Source: Bradyrhizobium tropiciagri
GTDB lineage: Bacteria; Pseudomonadota; Alphaproteobacteria; Rhizobiales; Xanthobacteraceae
NCBI RefSeq assembly: GCF_018130545.1
Contig: NZ_JAFCKF010000003.1
Span: 744,001 to 808,000 of the forward strand
Length of the DNA stretch: 64,000 nucleotides
Direction: 5' to 3'
Shown: piece after piece, positions 9,268 to 17,906 of the stretch
Numbering within the stretch: the first letter of the stretch is position 1
Layout of the letters: every line of letters starts with the position of its first letter
The notes under the pieces: model-generated
Told to the model about the DNA's origin: nothing
The model's database searches: none
What the model saw: the letters and a program-made list of their open reading frames with translations, nothing else
Made by a program: the position numbers and the translations under genes

Positions 9268-10467
9268 CTAGGCGACGGCAGCTTTCGGCGTGTGCGCAGC
9301 CGCGTGGTCCTTGAGGACCTCCATCGCGGCCTGCGCGCCGCCAGCGCGATGCGGCACCTTGGCGAGATCGAGACCCATCTCGACGCCGGACAGCGTGCCC
9401 ATCAGCATCAGGTCGTTGAAATGGCCGATATGGCCGATCCGGAACACCTTGCCCTTGACCTTGTTGAGGCCGGTGCCGAGCGACATGTCGAAATTATCCA
9501 GCACGACCTTGCGGAAGTGGTCGGCGTCATGGCCGTCAGGCACGCGCACCGCGGTCAGCGCCGGCGAATGCGCGCCCTGCTCCTGGCACTGCGTCTCCAG
9601 GCCCCAGACCTTGATCGCGGCGCGGGTCGCTTCGCTGTGGCGCTTGTGGCGGGCGAACACGTTATCGAGCCCCTCTTCCTCCAGCATCTTGACGGCTTCG
9701 CGCAGGCCGAACAGCAGGTTGGTGGCGGGGGTGTAGGGCCAGGTGCCGGCCTTGTTGATGTTGATGACTTCCTGCCAGTCCCAATAGGAGCGCATGCCCG
9801 GATTGGCCTTGGCCACCGCCAACGCCTTCTCCGACACGGCATTGAAGCCGAGGCCGGGCGGCAGCATCAGCCCCTTCTGGGAGCCGGCGATCGAGACATC
9901 GATGCCCCAGGCGTCGTGCTCATATTCGAGCGAGCCGAGGCCGGAGATGGTGTCGACCATCAAGAGCGCCGGGTGCTTCAGCGTATCGAGGATCTTGCGC
10001 ACGTCGCGCGGATAGGTGACGCAGGCGGTCGAGGTCTCATTATGGACCACACAGACCGCCTTGATCTTGTGCGCCTTGTCGGCGGACAGCCTGGCCTCGA
10101 TCTGCTCGAGGTCGGCACCATGGCGCCAGTCGCCGGCAATGAAATCGACGTCGAGCTTGAACTTGTCGGCAATGCCGTGCCACAGCATGGCGAACTGCCC
10201 GGTCTCGCACATCAGCACCTTGTCACCGGGCTGCAGCGTGTTGACGATCGCGGCTTCCCAAGCGCCGGTCCCCGACGAGGGATAGATGATCACCGGCTGC
10301 TTGGTGCGGAACACCCGCTGCATCGCCGAAAGCACGGCAAAACCGATCTCGGCGAATTCGGCGCCGCGATGATCCATGGTCGGCATGTCCATCGCCCGCA
10401 AGACTCGGTCCGGCACGTTCGTCGGTCCCGGAATCTGCAGAAAATGCCTTCCAGTATGCACGGTCAT
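9268..10467 (-). CDS. Class V PLP aminotransferase (alanine/serine-glyoxylate type), copy 1
   Basis: 399 residues from the ATG at 10467, which has GGAAGG seven bases upstream; an earlier in-frame start at 10563 lacks support. Fold-type I enzyme that moves an amino group from serine or alanine to glyoxylate or a similar keto acid. Seen: HFLQIPGPTNVPDRVL at the N-terminus, PSSGTGAWEAAIVNTL (cofactor phosphate region, 63-78), VDTISGLG (Asp172 to the pyridine N) and the Schiff-base Lys198 in SQKGLMLPPGLGF. A close paralogue lies at 11926, with an MFS transporter between them. Actual amino donor and acceptor are not known. Confidence 0.9.
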   Translation of the reverse strand: MTVHTGRHFLQIPGPTNVPDRVLRAMDMPTMDHRGAEFAEIGFAVLSAMQRVFRTKQPVIIYPSSGTGAWEAAIVNTLQPGDKVLMCETGQFAMLWHGIADKFKLDVDFIAGDWRHGADLEQIEARLSADKAHKIKAVCVVHNETSTACVTYPRDVRKILDTLKHPALLMVDTISGLGSLEYEHDAWGIDVSIAGSQKGLMLPPGLGFNAVSEKALAVAKANPGMRSYWDWQEVININKAGTWPYTPATNLLFGLREAVKMLEEEGLDNVFARHKRHSEATRAAIKVWGLETQCQEQGAHSPALTAVRVPDGHDADHFRKVVLDNFDMSLGTGLNKVKGKVFRIGHIGHFNDLMLMGTLSGVEMGLDLAKVPHRAGGAQAAMEVLKDHAAAHTPKAAVA

Positions 10468-10596
10468 GAGCGTCCTTCCCGGTCTTGCCTTGGTCTTGGT
10501 AAGCCGCTCGCATATCACTATTCGCCGGGTTTGTCCTAGGCCCGGCGGGGGTCCGTCATGCATATCTGAAGGCGCTCGGCCGGAGCCGGCAGCGCC

Positions 10597-11880
10597 TCAT
10601 TCGGCAGGCACCACCTTTCCCGGCGCGGCCAGCTCGCCGGTCTCCTCGAACGGCCGCTCGGGATGCATCAGGAACGCCGAGAAGCCGCCGAGCAGCAACA
10701 GGCCCATCGACATCAGGAACGGCAGGTACCAGTTGCCGGTGGCATCGATCACGAAGCCGGCAACCAGCGGCGAGACGATGGCCGCGAAGGCCGAGCCGGT
10801 GTTCATCAGCCCCGCGGCGGTGCCGGAATATTTCGGTGCGATGTCCATCGGGATCGACCACATCGGGCCGATCACGAGCTCGGCGCAGAAGAAGCCGGCC
10901 GACAGGCAGATCGCGACCACCGTGATGTCGTGAACGAACAGGATCGGCATCAGCGACAGCAGCGCGCCGGCGAAGCCGACGATGGTCACGCTGAGCCGCG
11001 CCAGACGCACATTGCCCGTGCGTTCGAGGATGCGGTCGGAGATGACGCCGCCGATGCTGTCGCCGATCACGCCGGCAAAGAACACGCCGGATGCGAACAG
11101 CGCCGAGTTCTTCAGATCGAGGCTGTAGTTGTTCTTGAAGAACAGCGGCAGCCAGTTGAGATACAGCCACAGGCACCAGCCGTAGCAGAAATAGGTCAGG
11201 GTCACCGGCCACATCCGTTGCAGCAGCGGTCCCCACGGCACCTTCGGCCGCTCTCCTTTCGGCCGCGGCGGCAATGTCGCGAGCTCGGCCGCGGTGATCG
11301 CGCCATGGTCGCGCGGCTCGTTGCGGAAGTACCAGACCCACACGATGCCCCAGATCAGGCTGACGAAGCCGAGCGCGATGAACGCGCCGCGCCAGGTCAG
11401 CCAGAGGATCAGGAGCGCGACAACCGGCGGGGTGATGGCATTGCCGAGCCGCGCGAAAGAATGCGTCAGGCCCTGCGCGAAGCCGCGCCGGTTGGCAGGC
11501 GTCCAGTACTGCATGGCGCGCGTCGCGGTCGGGAACGTCGCGCCTTCGCCGAACCCCAGCGCAAAGCGCGCGACGAACAGCGCGGCAAGACCATGGACGA
11601 AGCCGGTCATGATGGTCGCCGCAGCCCAGATCATGCCGCACCAGAACAACGTCTGGCGCGGCCCGAACCGATCGCCCACCCAGCCGCCGATCACCTGGAA
11701 CAGCAGATACGGATAGGCGAAGGCCGAGAACACCAGACCGAGCTGGGTATTGGAAAGACCCAGCTCCTTCTGGATATCGCCAGCCGCGGTGCCGATGTTC
11801 ACCCGGTCCACATAGGTGATGAAATACATCACGCAGAGCATGGCCAACACGACATGGGTGGCCTTGAACCGAAGCCTCAT
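10597..11880 (-). CDS. MFS transporter, anion:cation symporter-like
   Basis: 427 residues with 12 hydrophobic segments, a strong ribosome site (GGAGGGGAT) and start MRLRFKATHVVLAMLCVMYFITYVDRVNIG. The YVDRVN segment after helix 1 and GWVGDRFGPRQTLF in the helix 2-3 loop match the ACS branch of the major facilitator superfamily, which takes up small organic anions such as hexuronates, glucarate, phthalate or tartrate by proton symport. It sits between two aminotransferase paralogues on the same strand, 46 bases after the upstream one. Its substrate is therefore probably tied to their keto or amino acid. Confidence 0.9.
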   Translation of the reverse strand: MRLRFKATHVVLAMLCVMYFITYVDRVNIGTAAGDIQKELGLSNTQLGLVFSAFAYPYLLFQVIGGWVGDRFGPRQTLFWCGMIWAAATIMTGFVHGLAALFVARFALGFGEGATFPTATRAMQYWTPANRRGFAQGLTHSFARLGNAITPPVVALLILWLTWRGAFIALGFVSLIWGIVWVWYFRNEPRDHGAITAAELATLPPRPKGERPKVPWGPLLQRMWPVTLTYFCYGWCLWLYLNWLPLFFKNNYSLDLKNSALFASGVFFAGVIGDSIGGVISDRILERTGNVRLARLSVTIVGFAGALLSLMPILFVHDITVVAICLSAGFFCAELVIGPMWSIPMDIAPKYSGTAAGLMNTGSAFAAIVSPLVAGFVIDATGNWYLPFLMSMGLLLLGGFSAFLMHPERPFEETGELAAPGKVVPAE

Positions 11881-11925
11881 ATCCCCTCCCCTCCGTGATT
11901 TTTCTGAGTTCGTTGACGCCGGCTG

Positions 11926-13125
11926 CTACGTGCCGACGACTTTCAGATGCGACGCGTTGCGCTGATCGCGCTGCTCCAGCAGCCGCATCGCCGCCTCGAC
12001 ACCACCGGAGCGGTGCGGCACGCCGGTGATCGACAATCCCATCTCGACGCCGGTGAGCGCGCCGAGCAAGGTCAGCTCGTTGCACTCGCCGAGATGACCG
12101 ATGCGGAACACCTTGCCGGCGACCTTCGACAGGCCGGAGCCGAGCGACATATTGAAGTTTTCGAGCACGACCTGGCGATACTGATCGGCGTCATGGCCGG
12201 GCGGCATCAACACCGCAGTCAGCACCGGCGAGAACTCCGAAGGCTCCTGGCACAGCACCTCGAGCCCCCATTGGTTGACCGCGGCTCGCGTTGCGGCGGC
12301 CAGCCGCTGATGGCGGGCGAACACCTTGTCGAGCCCCTCCTCCAGCAGCATCGCGATCGCCTCGCGCAGCCCGTAGAGCAGGTTCGTCGCCGGCGTATAG
12401 GGGAAGAAGCCCTTGGCGTTCGGCTTCAGCATCTCCTCCCAGTCGAAATAGGAGCGCGGCATTTTGTTGCTGCGCGACGCGGCGCGGGCCTTGTCCGAGA
12501 TCGCGTTGAAGCCGAGGCCGGGCGGCAGCATGAAGCCCTTCTGCGAGCAGCTGACGCTGACATCGACCTTCCACTCGTCGTGCCGGTAATCGACCGAACC
12601 CAGCGAAGAGATGGTGTCGACCATCAGCAGCGCCGGATGCGACGTGCGATCAATGGCGGCGCGGATATCCGCGATCCGGCTGGTCGCACCGGTCGAGGTC
12701 TCGTTGTGGACCACCATCACCGCCTTGATGCTGTGCGCGGTGTCGGCTGCGAGCTTGGCCTCGATCTGGGCGGGGTCGGCGCCGCGGCGCCAATCGCCGG
12801 GGACGAAGTCGACCTCGATGCCGAAGCGGCCGGCGAGCTGGCGCCACAGCGTGGCGAAGTGGCCGGTCTCGACCATCAACACCTTGTCGCCGGGCGACAG
12901 CGTGTTGACGATCGCGGCTTCCCACGCGCCGGTGCCCGACGACGGGAAGATCACCACCGGGCCTTTGGTCTGGAAGATCCTGGCGCTGCCCTCCAGCACC
13001 GTCCGGCCGAGCTCGCCGAATTCGGCACTGCGGTGGTCGATGACCGGCATGTCCATCGCGCGAAGAATGCGATCCGGGACCGGGCTTGGCCCGGGAATCT
13101 GCAGAAAATGGCGCCCTTGATGCAT
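11926..13125 (-). CDS. Class V PLP aminotransferase (alanine/serine-glyoxylate type), copy 2
   Basis: 399 residues with ribosome site GGAGG just before the ATG. Nearly the same architecture as the gene at 9268: HFLQIPGPSPVPDRIL, PSSGTGAWEAAIVNTL, VDTISSLG and the PLP lysine Lys196 in SQKGFMLPPGLGF. By eye the two are well over half identical along their whole length, so they arose by duplication, with the MFS gene now between them. Differences are concentrated in 45-60 and 235-255, near the substrate entrance. A GntR regulator starts 132 bases away on the other strand and is the likely controller of this operon. Confidence 0.9.
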   Translation of the reverse strand: MHQGRHFLQIPGPSPVPDRILRAMDMPVIDHRSAEFGELGRTVLEGSARIFQTKGPVVIFPSSGTGAWEAAIVNTLSPGDKVLMVETGHFATLWRQLAGRFGIEVDFVPGDWRRGADPAQIEAKLAADTAHSIKAVMVVHNETSTGATSRIADIRAAIDRTSHPALLMVDTISSLGSVDYRHDEWKVDVSVSCSQKGFMLPPGLGFNAISDKARAASRSNKMPRSYFDWEEMLKPNAKGFFPYTPATNLLYGLREAIAMLLEEGLDKVFARHQRLAAATRAAVNQWGLEVLCQEPSEFSPVLTAVLMPPGHDADQYRQVVLENFNMSLGSGLSKVAGKVFRIGHLGECNELTLLGALTGVEMGLSITGVPHRSGGVEAAMRLLEQRDQRNASHLKVVGT

Positions 13126-13195
13126 GAGATCCTCCTAATCGCCGGATTTCGACCCTTCGGCCTCCATTTTTGCATTCATTTTTTGTCTTTTCAAT

Positions 13196-13205
13196 CCAAA
13201 TTTGG
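13196..13205. promoter_or_regulatory. Palindrome in divergent aminotransferase/GntR promoter region
   Basis: CCAAATTTGG is a perfect 10-bp palindrome inside the 132-base AT-rich gap between the divergent aminotransferase (start 13125) and gntR-type (start 13258) genes. It is a candidate operator for the GntR protein; no experimental or comparative support is available from the window. Confidence 0.4.
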
Positions 13206-13257
13206 TATTCGATTGTGGAGATCGACGCGACCGCGCCGGCAAATTATTGTTCAGAAT

Positions 13258-14010
13258 ATGAAATCCGCGATTCCCGAGACCGGGGTTCCGATCACCCCGC
13301 CAACCGCCGGCAATGCCAACGACCGCCAGGAGGCCTCGCTGCATGGCGAGGTGCTGCTGCGGCTGCGCGACTATGTCGTGGAAGGCAACATTCCCGAAGG
13401 TGCCCGCGTTCCCGAACGACAGCTCTGCGAAATGCTCGGGATCTCGAGGACGCCGCTGCGTGAGGCGCTCAAGGTGCTGGCCGCCGAAGGCCTGATCGAA
13501 CTGTTGCCCAACCGCGGCGCGCGGGTGCGCCAGCTCAGCCAGCGCGACCTCGAGGAATTGTTCGACGTGATGGCAGGGCTCGAGAGCCTGGCCGGACGAC
13601 TGGCCTGCGAGCTGATCACCGACGAGGAAATCGCCGCGATCGAGCGGCTGCATTACGAGATGTACGGCCACTATCTGCACCGCGACATGCACGGCTATTT
13701 CCAAATCAACCAGCAGATTCACGAAAGCATCGTCGCGGCCGCGCGCAACGAAACGCTGAAGACGACCTACGCCAATTTCGCCGGCCGGATCCGCCGGGTG
13801 CGCTATTCGGCCAATTTCGCCCGCAAGCGGCAACGGTGGGGCGAGGCGATGCGCGAGCACGAGGCGATCCTCGATGCGCTGCGCCGGCGCGCGGCAAGCG
13901 AGCTCAGCGATATCCTGTTCCAGCACCTGCGCAACAAGCGATCGGCGGCGATCGATCACCTCGCGGAAGGCCAGGACACCAATCTGGAAACGACGCCTCA
14001 GGGCGACTAA
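13258..14010 (+). CDS. GntR family transcriptional regulator (FadR/FCD subfamily)
   Basis: 250 residues from the ATG at 13258 (MKSAIPETG). The frame is open far upstream, but only because it lies antisense to the aminotransferase. The N-terminal winged helix (about 30-95) contains GARVPERQLCEMLGISRTPLREALKVLAAEGLIELLPNRGARV in pieces, with the recognition helix at SRTPLREALKVL. The all-helical FCD effector domain follows (ELFDVMAGLESLAGRLA and a His-bearing core HYEMYGHYLHRD). FCD regulators usually release DNA on binding a carboxylic acid. Divergent to the aminotransferase operon and upstream of the hydroxyacid dehydrogenase; both are plausible targets. Confidence 0.9.
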   Translation: MKSAIPETGVPITPPTAGNANDRQEASLHGEVLLRLRDYVVEGNIPEGARVPERQLCEMLGISRTPLREALKVLAAEGLIELLPNRGARVRQLSQRDLEELFDVMAGLESLAGRLACELITDEEIAAIERLHYEMYGHYLHRDMHGYFQINQQIHESIVAAARNETLKTTYANFAGRIRRVRYSANFARKRQRWGEAMREHEAILDALRRRAASELSDILFQHLRNKRSAAIDHLAEGQDTNLETTPQGD

Positions 14011-14069
14011 AGGGTGAGCCCAAAGGACAGCAAAGGAATCGCCAGGGGATCGCGATCCTTGCCCATTTT

Positions 14070-14102
14070 GAATTCATAATGTAATTCTCAAATCGAGAGA
14101 AT
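14070..14102. promoter_or_regulatory. Overlapping inverted repeats upstream of the hydroxyacid dehydrogenase
   Basis: Two overlapping dyads lie in the 125-base gap before the FAD/Fe-S fusion gene: GAATT-N8-AATTC (14070-14087) and ATTCTC-N7-GAGAAT (14084-14102). They sit where an operator would overlap the promoter. The GntR-type gene ends just upstream, so it is the first candidate to bind here. Inference only. Confidence 0.4.
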
Positions 14103-14135
14103 GCATAATCCACGAGCAGGCGCCAGCATCGCGCC

Positions 14136-17129
14136 ATGGATCACATCGGATCTGGGATGAAGAACGCCTCCTCGCTCGAACAGCGCCTGCGGTCCGAACT
14201 GACCGGCGACGTCTTCTTCGACGCCTTCAATCGCGGCCGCTACGCGACCGACGCCTCGTTCTACCAGATCATGCCCGCCGGCGTGGTGGTGCCCCGCACC
14301 ATCGATGAGGCGCTGCGGACGCTTTCGATCACCCGCGACGCCGGGCGGATCGTCACCCCGCGCGGCGGCGGCACCTCGCAATGCGGCCAGACCGTCAATG
14401 ACGGCATCGTGGTCGATCTCTCCAAGCACCTGAACCGGATCGTCTCGCTCGACGTCGAGAACCGAACCTGCGTGGTCGAGCCCGGCATCGTGCTCGACGA
14501 CCTTAACCGGCAACTCAGGAAGCACGGGCTGTGGTTTCCGGTCGACGTCTCCACCGCGTCGCGCGCCACGATCGGCGGCATGGCCGGCAACAACTCCTGC
14601 GGCGGCCGCTCGCTGCGCTACGGCACGATGCGCGACAACACGCTGTCGATGGATGCCGCGCTCGCCGACGGCACGCTGCTGCATTTCGGCGAGGTGCCGC
14701 GCGACCTGACGCGGATCAATGCGTCCGACAGCGGATTGAAGCTGTTCCGCGACATGCTCGATCTCGGCGAGCGCGAGGCGGCCGAGATCGCGGACAAATT
14801 CCCCAAGGTACAGCGCCGCGTCGGCGGCTATAACCTCGACGCGCTGGTGCCTCGCAACGCGCCGAACAACATGGCGCATCTTCTGGTCGGCTCCGAGGGC
14901 ACCCTCGCCTTCACGACGCAGGTCGAGCTGAAGCTGTGGCCTGTGATCCGCAACAAGGCGCTCGGCGTCTGCCATTTCGGCAGCTTCTACGAGGCGATGG
15001 ATGCGGCCCAGCATCTGGTCAAGCTGCGGCCCATTGCTGTGGAGCTGGTCGATCGCACCATGATCGCGCTTGGCCGCGAGATCGCGATGTTCCAGCCGAT
15101 CATTTCGGCCGCCGTGCGCGGCGATCCCGATGCGATCCTGGTGGTCGAGTTCGCCGAGGAAGATCAGGCCGACAATCTCGCGCGCCTCAAGCAGCTCGGT
15201 GCGCTGATGGGCGATCTCGGCTTCGGCTGGGACAAGCCGCAACGCAAATGGGGCGGCGTGGTCGAGATCGTCGAGCCCGCGCTGCAGACCGGTATCGCCG
15301 ATTTCCGCGCCGCCGGCCTCAACGTCATGATGTCCATGAAGCAGGAGGGCAAGCCGGTCTCCTTCGTCGAGGATTGCGCGGTGCCGCTGCCGCATCTCGC
15401 CGACTACACCGAACGGCTCAATGCGGTATTTGCGAAGCACGGCACCCGCGGCACGATGTATGCGCACGCCTCCGAAGGCTGCCTGCATGTGCGCCCGGTG
15501 CTTAATCTCAAGCTCGAGAAGGACGTCAAGGCAATGCGCGCCATTGCCGAGGAAGCCTTCGAGCTGGTGCGCGAATACAAGGGCTCGCATTCCGGCGAGC
15601 ATGGCGACGGCCTGGTGCGCTCGGAATTCCACGAGACCATGTTCGGGCAGCGCATCGTCGCCGATTTCCGCGAGGTCAAGCAGCGCTTCGATCCCGGCAA
15701 CACGCTCAATCCCGGCAAGATCGTCGACCCGCCGAAAATGGACGACCGCTCGCTGTTTCGCTTTTCGCCGGACTACCGCGTCAAGGATCTGAAGACGGTG
15801 CTGGACTGGTCGGCCTATCCCGGCGCTGGCGGTGGTTTCCAGGGCGCCGTCGAGATGTGCAACAACAACGGCGCCTGCCGGAAGCTCGAAGGCGGCGTGA
15901 TGTGTCCGTCCTATCGTGCGACCCGCAATGAAAAGGACGTCACCCGCGGCCGCGCCAATACGCTGCGGCTTGCGATCTCGGGCCAGCTCGGGCCCGATGC
16001 GCTGGCCTCCGACGAGATGATGGACACGCTGAAGCTCTGCGTCTCCTGCAAGGCCTGCCGCCATGAATGCCCCACCGGCGTCGACATGGCCAAGATGAAG
16101 ATCGAGGTGCTGGCGGCGCGCGCCGCAACGCACGGCCTGTCGCTGCGCGACCGGCTGGTCGGCTATCTGCCGCACTATGTCGATCTCGCCTCACGCTTCG
16201 CGCCGATCGCGAACTGGCGCAACCGCAGCCCGTTGCTGCGCGCGCTGTTCGAGAAGCTCGCCGGCATCAGCGCCAAGCGTGCGTTGCCGGAATTTCGCCG
16301 CGACACGTTCCGGCCCGACGCCACCGTGCTGGGTCCGGCTGACGGCCGCGAAGTGGTGCTGTTCGCCGATACGTTCAACCGCGGTTATGAGCGAGAGAAC
16401 CTCGACGCCGCGATCGAGGTGCTCGTTGCCGGCGGCTATCGCGTGCATCTGCCCAAACCATCGGACGGCGCCCGGCCGCCGTGCTGCGGCCGCACCTTCC
16501 TGTCGGCCGGACTGGTCGAGCAGGCCCGTGCGGAGCTCGACCGGCTGGTTGCGACCTACGCGCCGTTCGCAGCGCGCGGCGTGCCGATCATCGGACTGGA
16601 GCCGAGCTGCCTTCTCACCTTGCGCGACGAGCTGCTGTCGCTGCGTTCGGATGACGCCGCGAAGAGCGTCAGCGCACACGCTCTGCTGTTCGAGGAATTC
16701 CTGGTGCGCGAAGCTGAAGCCGGACGACTGGCGTTGCCGCTCGGCGCAGTTGCCGGCAAGGCCGTCGTGCACGGCCATTGCCACCAAAAATCCTTCGGCG
16801 CGTTCAAGCCGGTGGAGAAGGTGCTGCGGCTGGTGCCGGGGCTCGAGGTCAAGACGATTGAATCGAGCTGTTGCGGCATGGCCGGCGCGTTCGGCTACGG
16901 CGCCGACACCTATCAGGCCTCGATCGAGATGGCCGAGCTGTCGCTACTCCCGGCGGTTAGAGCTACCGATCAGGACACGCTGATCGTGGCCGACGGCACC
17001 TCCTGCCGGCACCAGATCAAGGACGGCAGCGGCCGCACGCCGCTGCATGTCGCCAGCGTATTGGCGATGAGCCTGAAACGTGCGAAATCCAATTCAGATC
17101 AATCGATAAAGGAAGAGGCCCATGGCTGA
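14136..17129 (+). CDS. FAD-binding and Fe-S fusion oxidoreductase (D-2-hydroxyacid/D-2-hydroxyglutarate dehydrogenase, YdiJ-like)
   Basis: 997 residues joining what in glycolate oxidase are separate GlcD and GlcF subunits. FAD-binding-4 domain near 45-180 (PRGGGTSQCGQTVNDG, GGMAGNNSCGGRSLRYG), FAD oxidase C-terminal cap to about 535 (HSGEHGDGLVRSEF). Iron-sulfur region: a first Cys set at 573-594 and LCVSCKACRHECPTG near 633-647. Two CCG domains: PPCCGRTF near 781 and SSCCGMAGAFGYG near 911. Such proteins oxidise D-2-hydroxyacids at the membrane face and pass electrons on to quinone or another carrier. MKNASSLEQ at 14157 is an alternative start. The GlcG-like gene overlaps its end. Confidence 0.92.
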   Translation: MDHIGSGMKNASSLEQRLRSELTGDVFFDAFNRGRYATDASFYQIMPAGVVVPRTIDEALRTLSITRDAGRIVTPRGGGTSQCGQTVNDGIVVDLSKHLNRIVSLDVENRTCVVEPGIVLDDLNRQLRKHGLWFPVDVSTASRATIGGMAGNNSCGGRSLRYGTMRDNTLSMDAALADGTLLHFGEVPRDLTRINASDSGLKLFRDMLDLGEREAAEIADKFPKVQRRVGGYNLDALVPRNAPNNMAHLLVGSEGTLAFTTQVELKLWPVIRNKALGVCHFGSFYEAMDAAQHLVKLRPIAVELVDRTMIALGREIAMFQPIISAAVRGDPDAILVVEFAEEDQADNLARLKQLGALMGDLGFGWDKPQRKWGGVVEIVEPALQTGIADFRAAGLNVMMSMKQEGKPVSFVEDCAVPLPHLADYTERLNAVFAKHGTRGTMYAHASEGCLHVRPVLNLKLEKDVKAMRAIAEEAFELVREYKGSHSGEHGDGLVRSEFHETMFGQRIVADFREVKQRFDPGNTLNPGKIVDPPKMDDRSLFRFSPDYRVKDLKTVLDWSAYPGAGGGFQGAVEMCNNNGACRKLEGGVMCPSYRATRNEKDVTRGRANTLRLAISGQLGPDALASDEMMDTLKLCVSCKACRHECPTGVDMAKMKIEVLAARAATHGLSLRDRLVGYLPHYVDLASRFAPIANWRNRSPLLRALFEKLAGISAKRALPEFRRDTFRPDATVLGPADGREVVLFADTFNRGYERENLDAAIEVLVAGGYRVHLPKPSDGARPPCCGRTFLSAGLVEQARAELDRLVATYAPFAARGVPIIGLEPSCLLTLRDELLSLRSDDAAKSVSAHALLFEEFLVREAEAGRLALPLGAVAGKAVVHGHCHQKSFGAFKPVEKVLRLVPGLEVKTIESSCCGMAGAFGYGADTYQASIEMAELSLLPAVRATDQDTLIVADGTSCRHQIKDGSGRTPLHVASVLAMSLKRAKSNSDQSIKEEAHG

Positions 17130-17550
17130 GCTCACTCTCGACACCGCCCGCAAGATTCTGGATGCCGCCCTCGCCAAGGGCGTCGAGAAGAAGCTGAAGC
17201 CGCTGGTCGTCACCATCCTCGACGCGCGCGGGGCGGTGAAGGTGATCGCGGCGCAGGACGGCACCAGCCTGATGCGGGCCGAGATCGCTCATGGCAAAGC
17301 CTATGGCGCGCTGGCGCTCGGCATGGGATCGCGGGCACTGTTTCAGCGTGCGCAGGAGCAGGCCTACTTCATCGATTCCGTGAACACGCTGGCGCAGGGC
17401 CGGCTGGTGCCGGTCCCCGGCGGCGTGCTGATCATGGACGGCGCCACTCTGCTCGGCGCTGTCGGCGTCAGCGGTGATACCTCTGACAATGACGAGATCT
17501 GCGCCGTGGCCGGCATCGAGGCCGCAGGCCTGAAGGCCAACGCGGGCTAG
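17122..17550 (+). CDS. GlcG/HbpS family heme-binding-like protein
   Basis: 142 residues; ribosome site GGAAGAGG just upstream of the ATG, and an eight-base overlap with the dehydrogenase gene that indicates translational coupling. The C-terminal signature PGGVLIMDGATLLGAVGVSGDTSDNDE is that of the GlcG/HbpS (DUF336) fold. No signal peptide is seen, so the protein is probably cytosolic. GlcG-like genes often accompany glycolate or hydroxyacid oxidases but their role there is not established. The coupling here supports a function tied to the FAD/Fe-S fusion protein. Confidence 0.88.
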   Translation: MAELTLDTARKILDAALAKGVEKKLKPLVVTILDARGAVKVIAAQDGTSLMRAEIAHGKAYGALALGMGSRALFQRAQEQAYFIDSVNTLAQGRLVPVPGGVLIMDGATLLGAVGVSGDTSDNDEICAVAGIEAAGLKANAG

Positions 17551-17906
17551 AGCGCAATCGATTTAGTCGAATTGCCGCCGCGACGGCACCGCGCCCCCTC
17601 GCCCCATTCTTACGGGGAGAGGGTTGGAGTGAGGGGCTGTCTCCGCCTAAGCGGAAATGGTTGCGTTCGCGGAGGCCCATCACCGGAATGCATCATGCGT
17701 TCCGACTCTTCCCAGACGGGTCGTTGCGAGCAAGACTGCACAATTTCGGAATAATGGAAATAAAGCACTGAGTTGCCCGACGTGTCAAGCGGCCTTGTCG
17801 AACGCCAGCCGCCGTCGGCTACTTTGCATGGGGTTGTTTTCGATGTTTTGATCGTGCGGACCTGCGGCGGCCGCACGCGGCCGCCGTGAACACGCCCGGT
17901 GATGCC
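17551..17906. other. Intergenic region with repeats and a 19-bp dispersed motif
   Basis: A 356-base gap between convergent genes, no gene supported. It contains a pseudo-palindromic CCCCCTCGCCCC/GGGGAGAGGG repeat (about 17593-17626) and the 19-bp motif GAGTTGCCCGACGTGTCAA (17771-17789), shared with the prophage remnant. A perfect 9-bp hairpin CGGCGGCCG/CGGCCGCCG (17865-17886) lies 20 bases after the stop of the crotonase gene at 17907. That hairpin lacks a T-run, so it would be at best a weak terminator. Confidence 0.55.

Noticed and set aside
11947-13257. Open plus-strand frame extending the GntR gene by more than 430 codons
   Set aside because: It runs antisense to a well-supported aminotransferase gene, has no membership in any family, and the GntR domain begins at a proper ATG at 13258.
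14088-16175. Long minus-strand frame of 695 codons
   Set aside because: It is the mirror of the FAD/Fe-S dehydrogenase, Arg- and His-rich, without recognisable domains; long antisense frames are common at this GC content.
17865-17886. GC hairpin after the crotonase gene as an intrinsic terminator
   Set aside because: The stem is perfect but no T-run follows, so it is kept only as a possible weak terminator within the intergenic entry.
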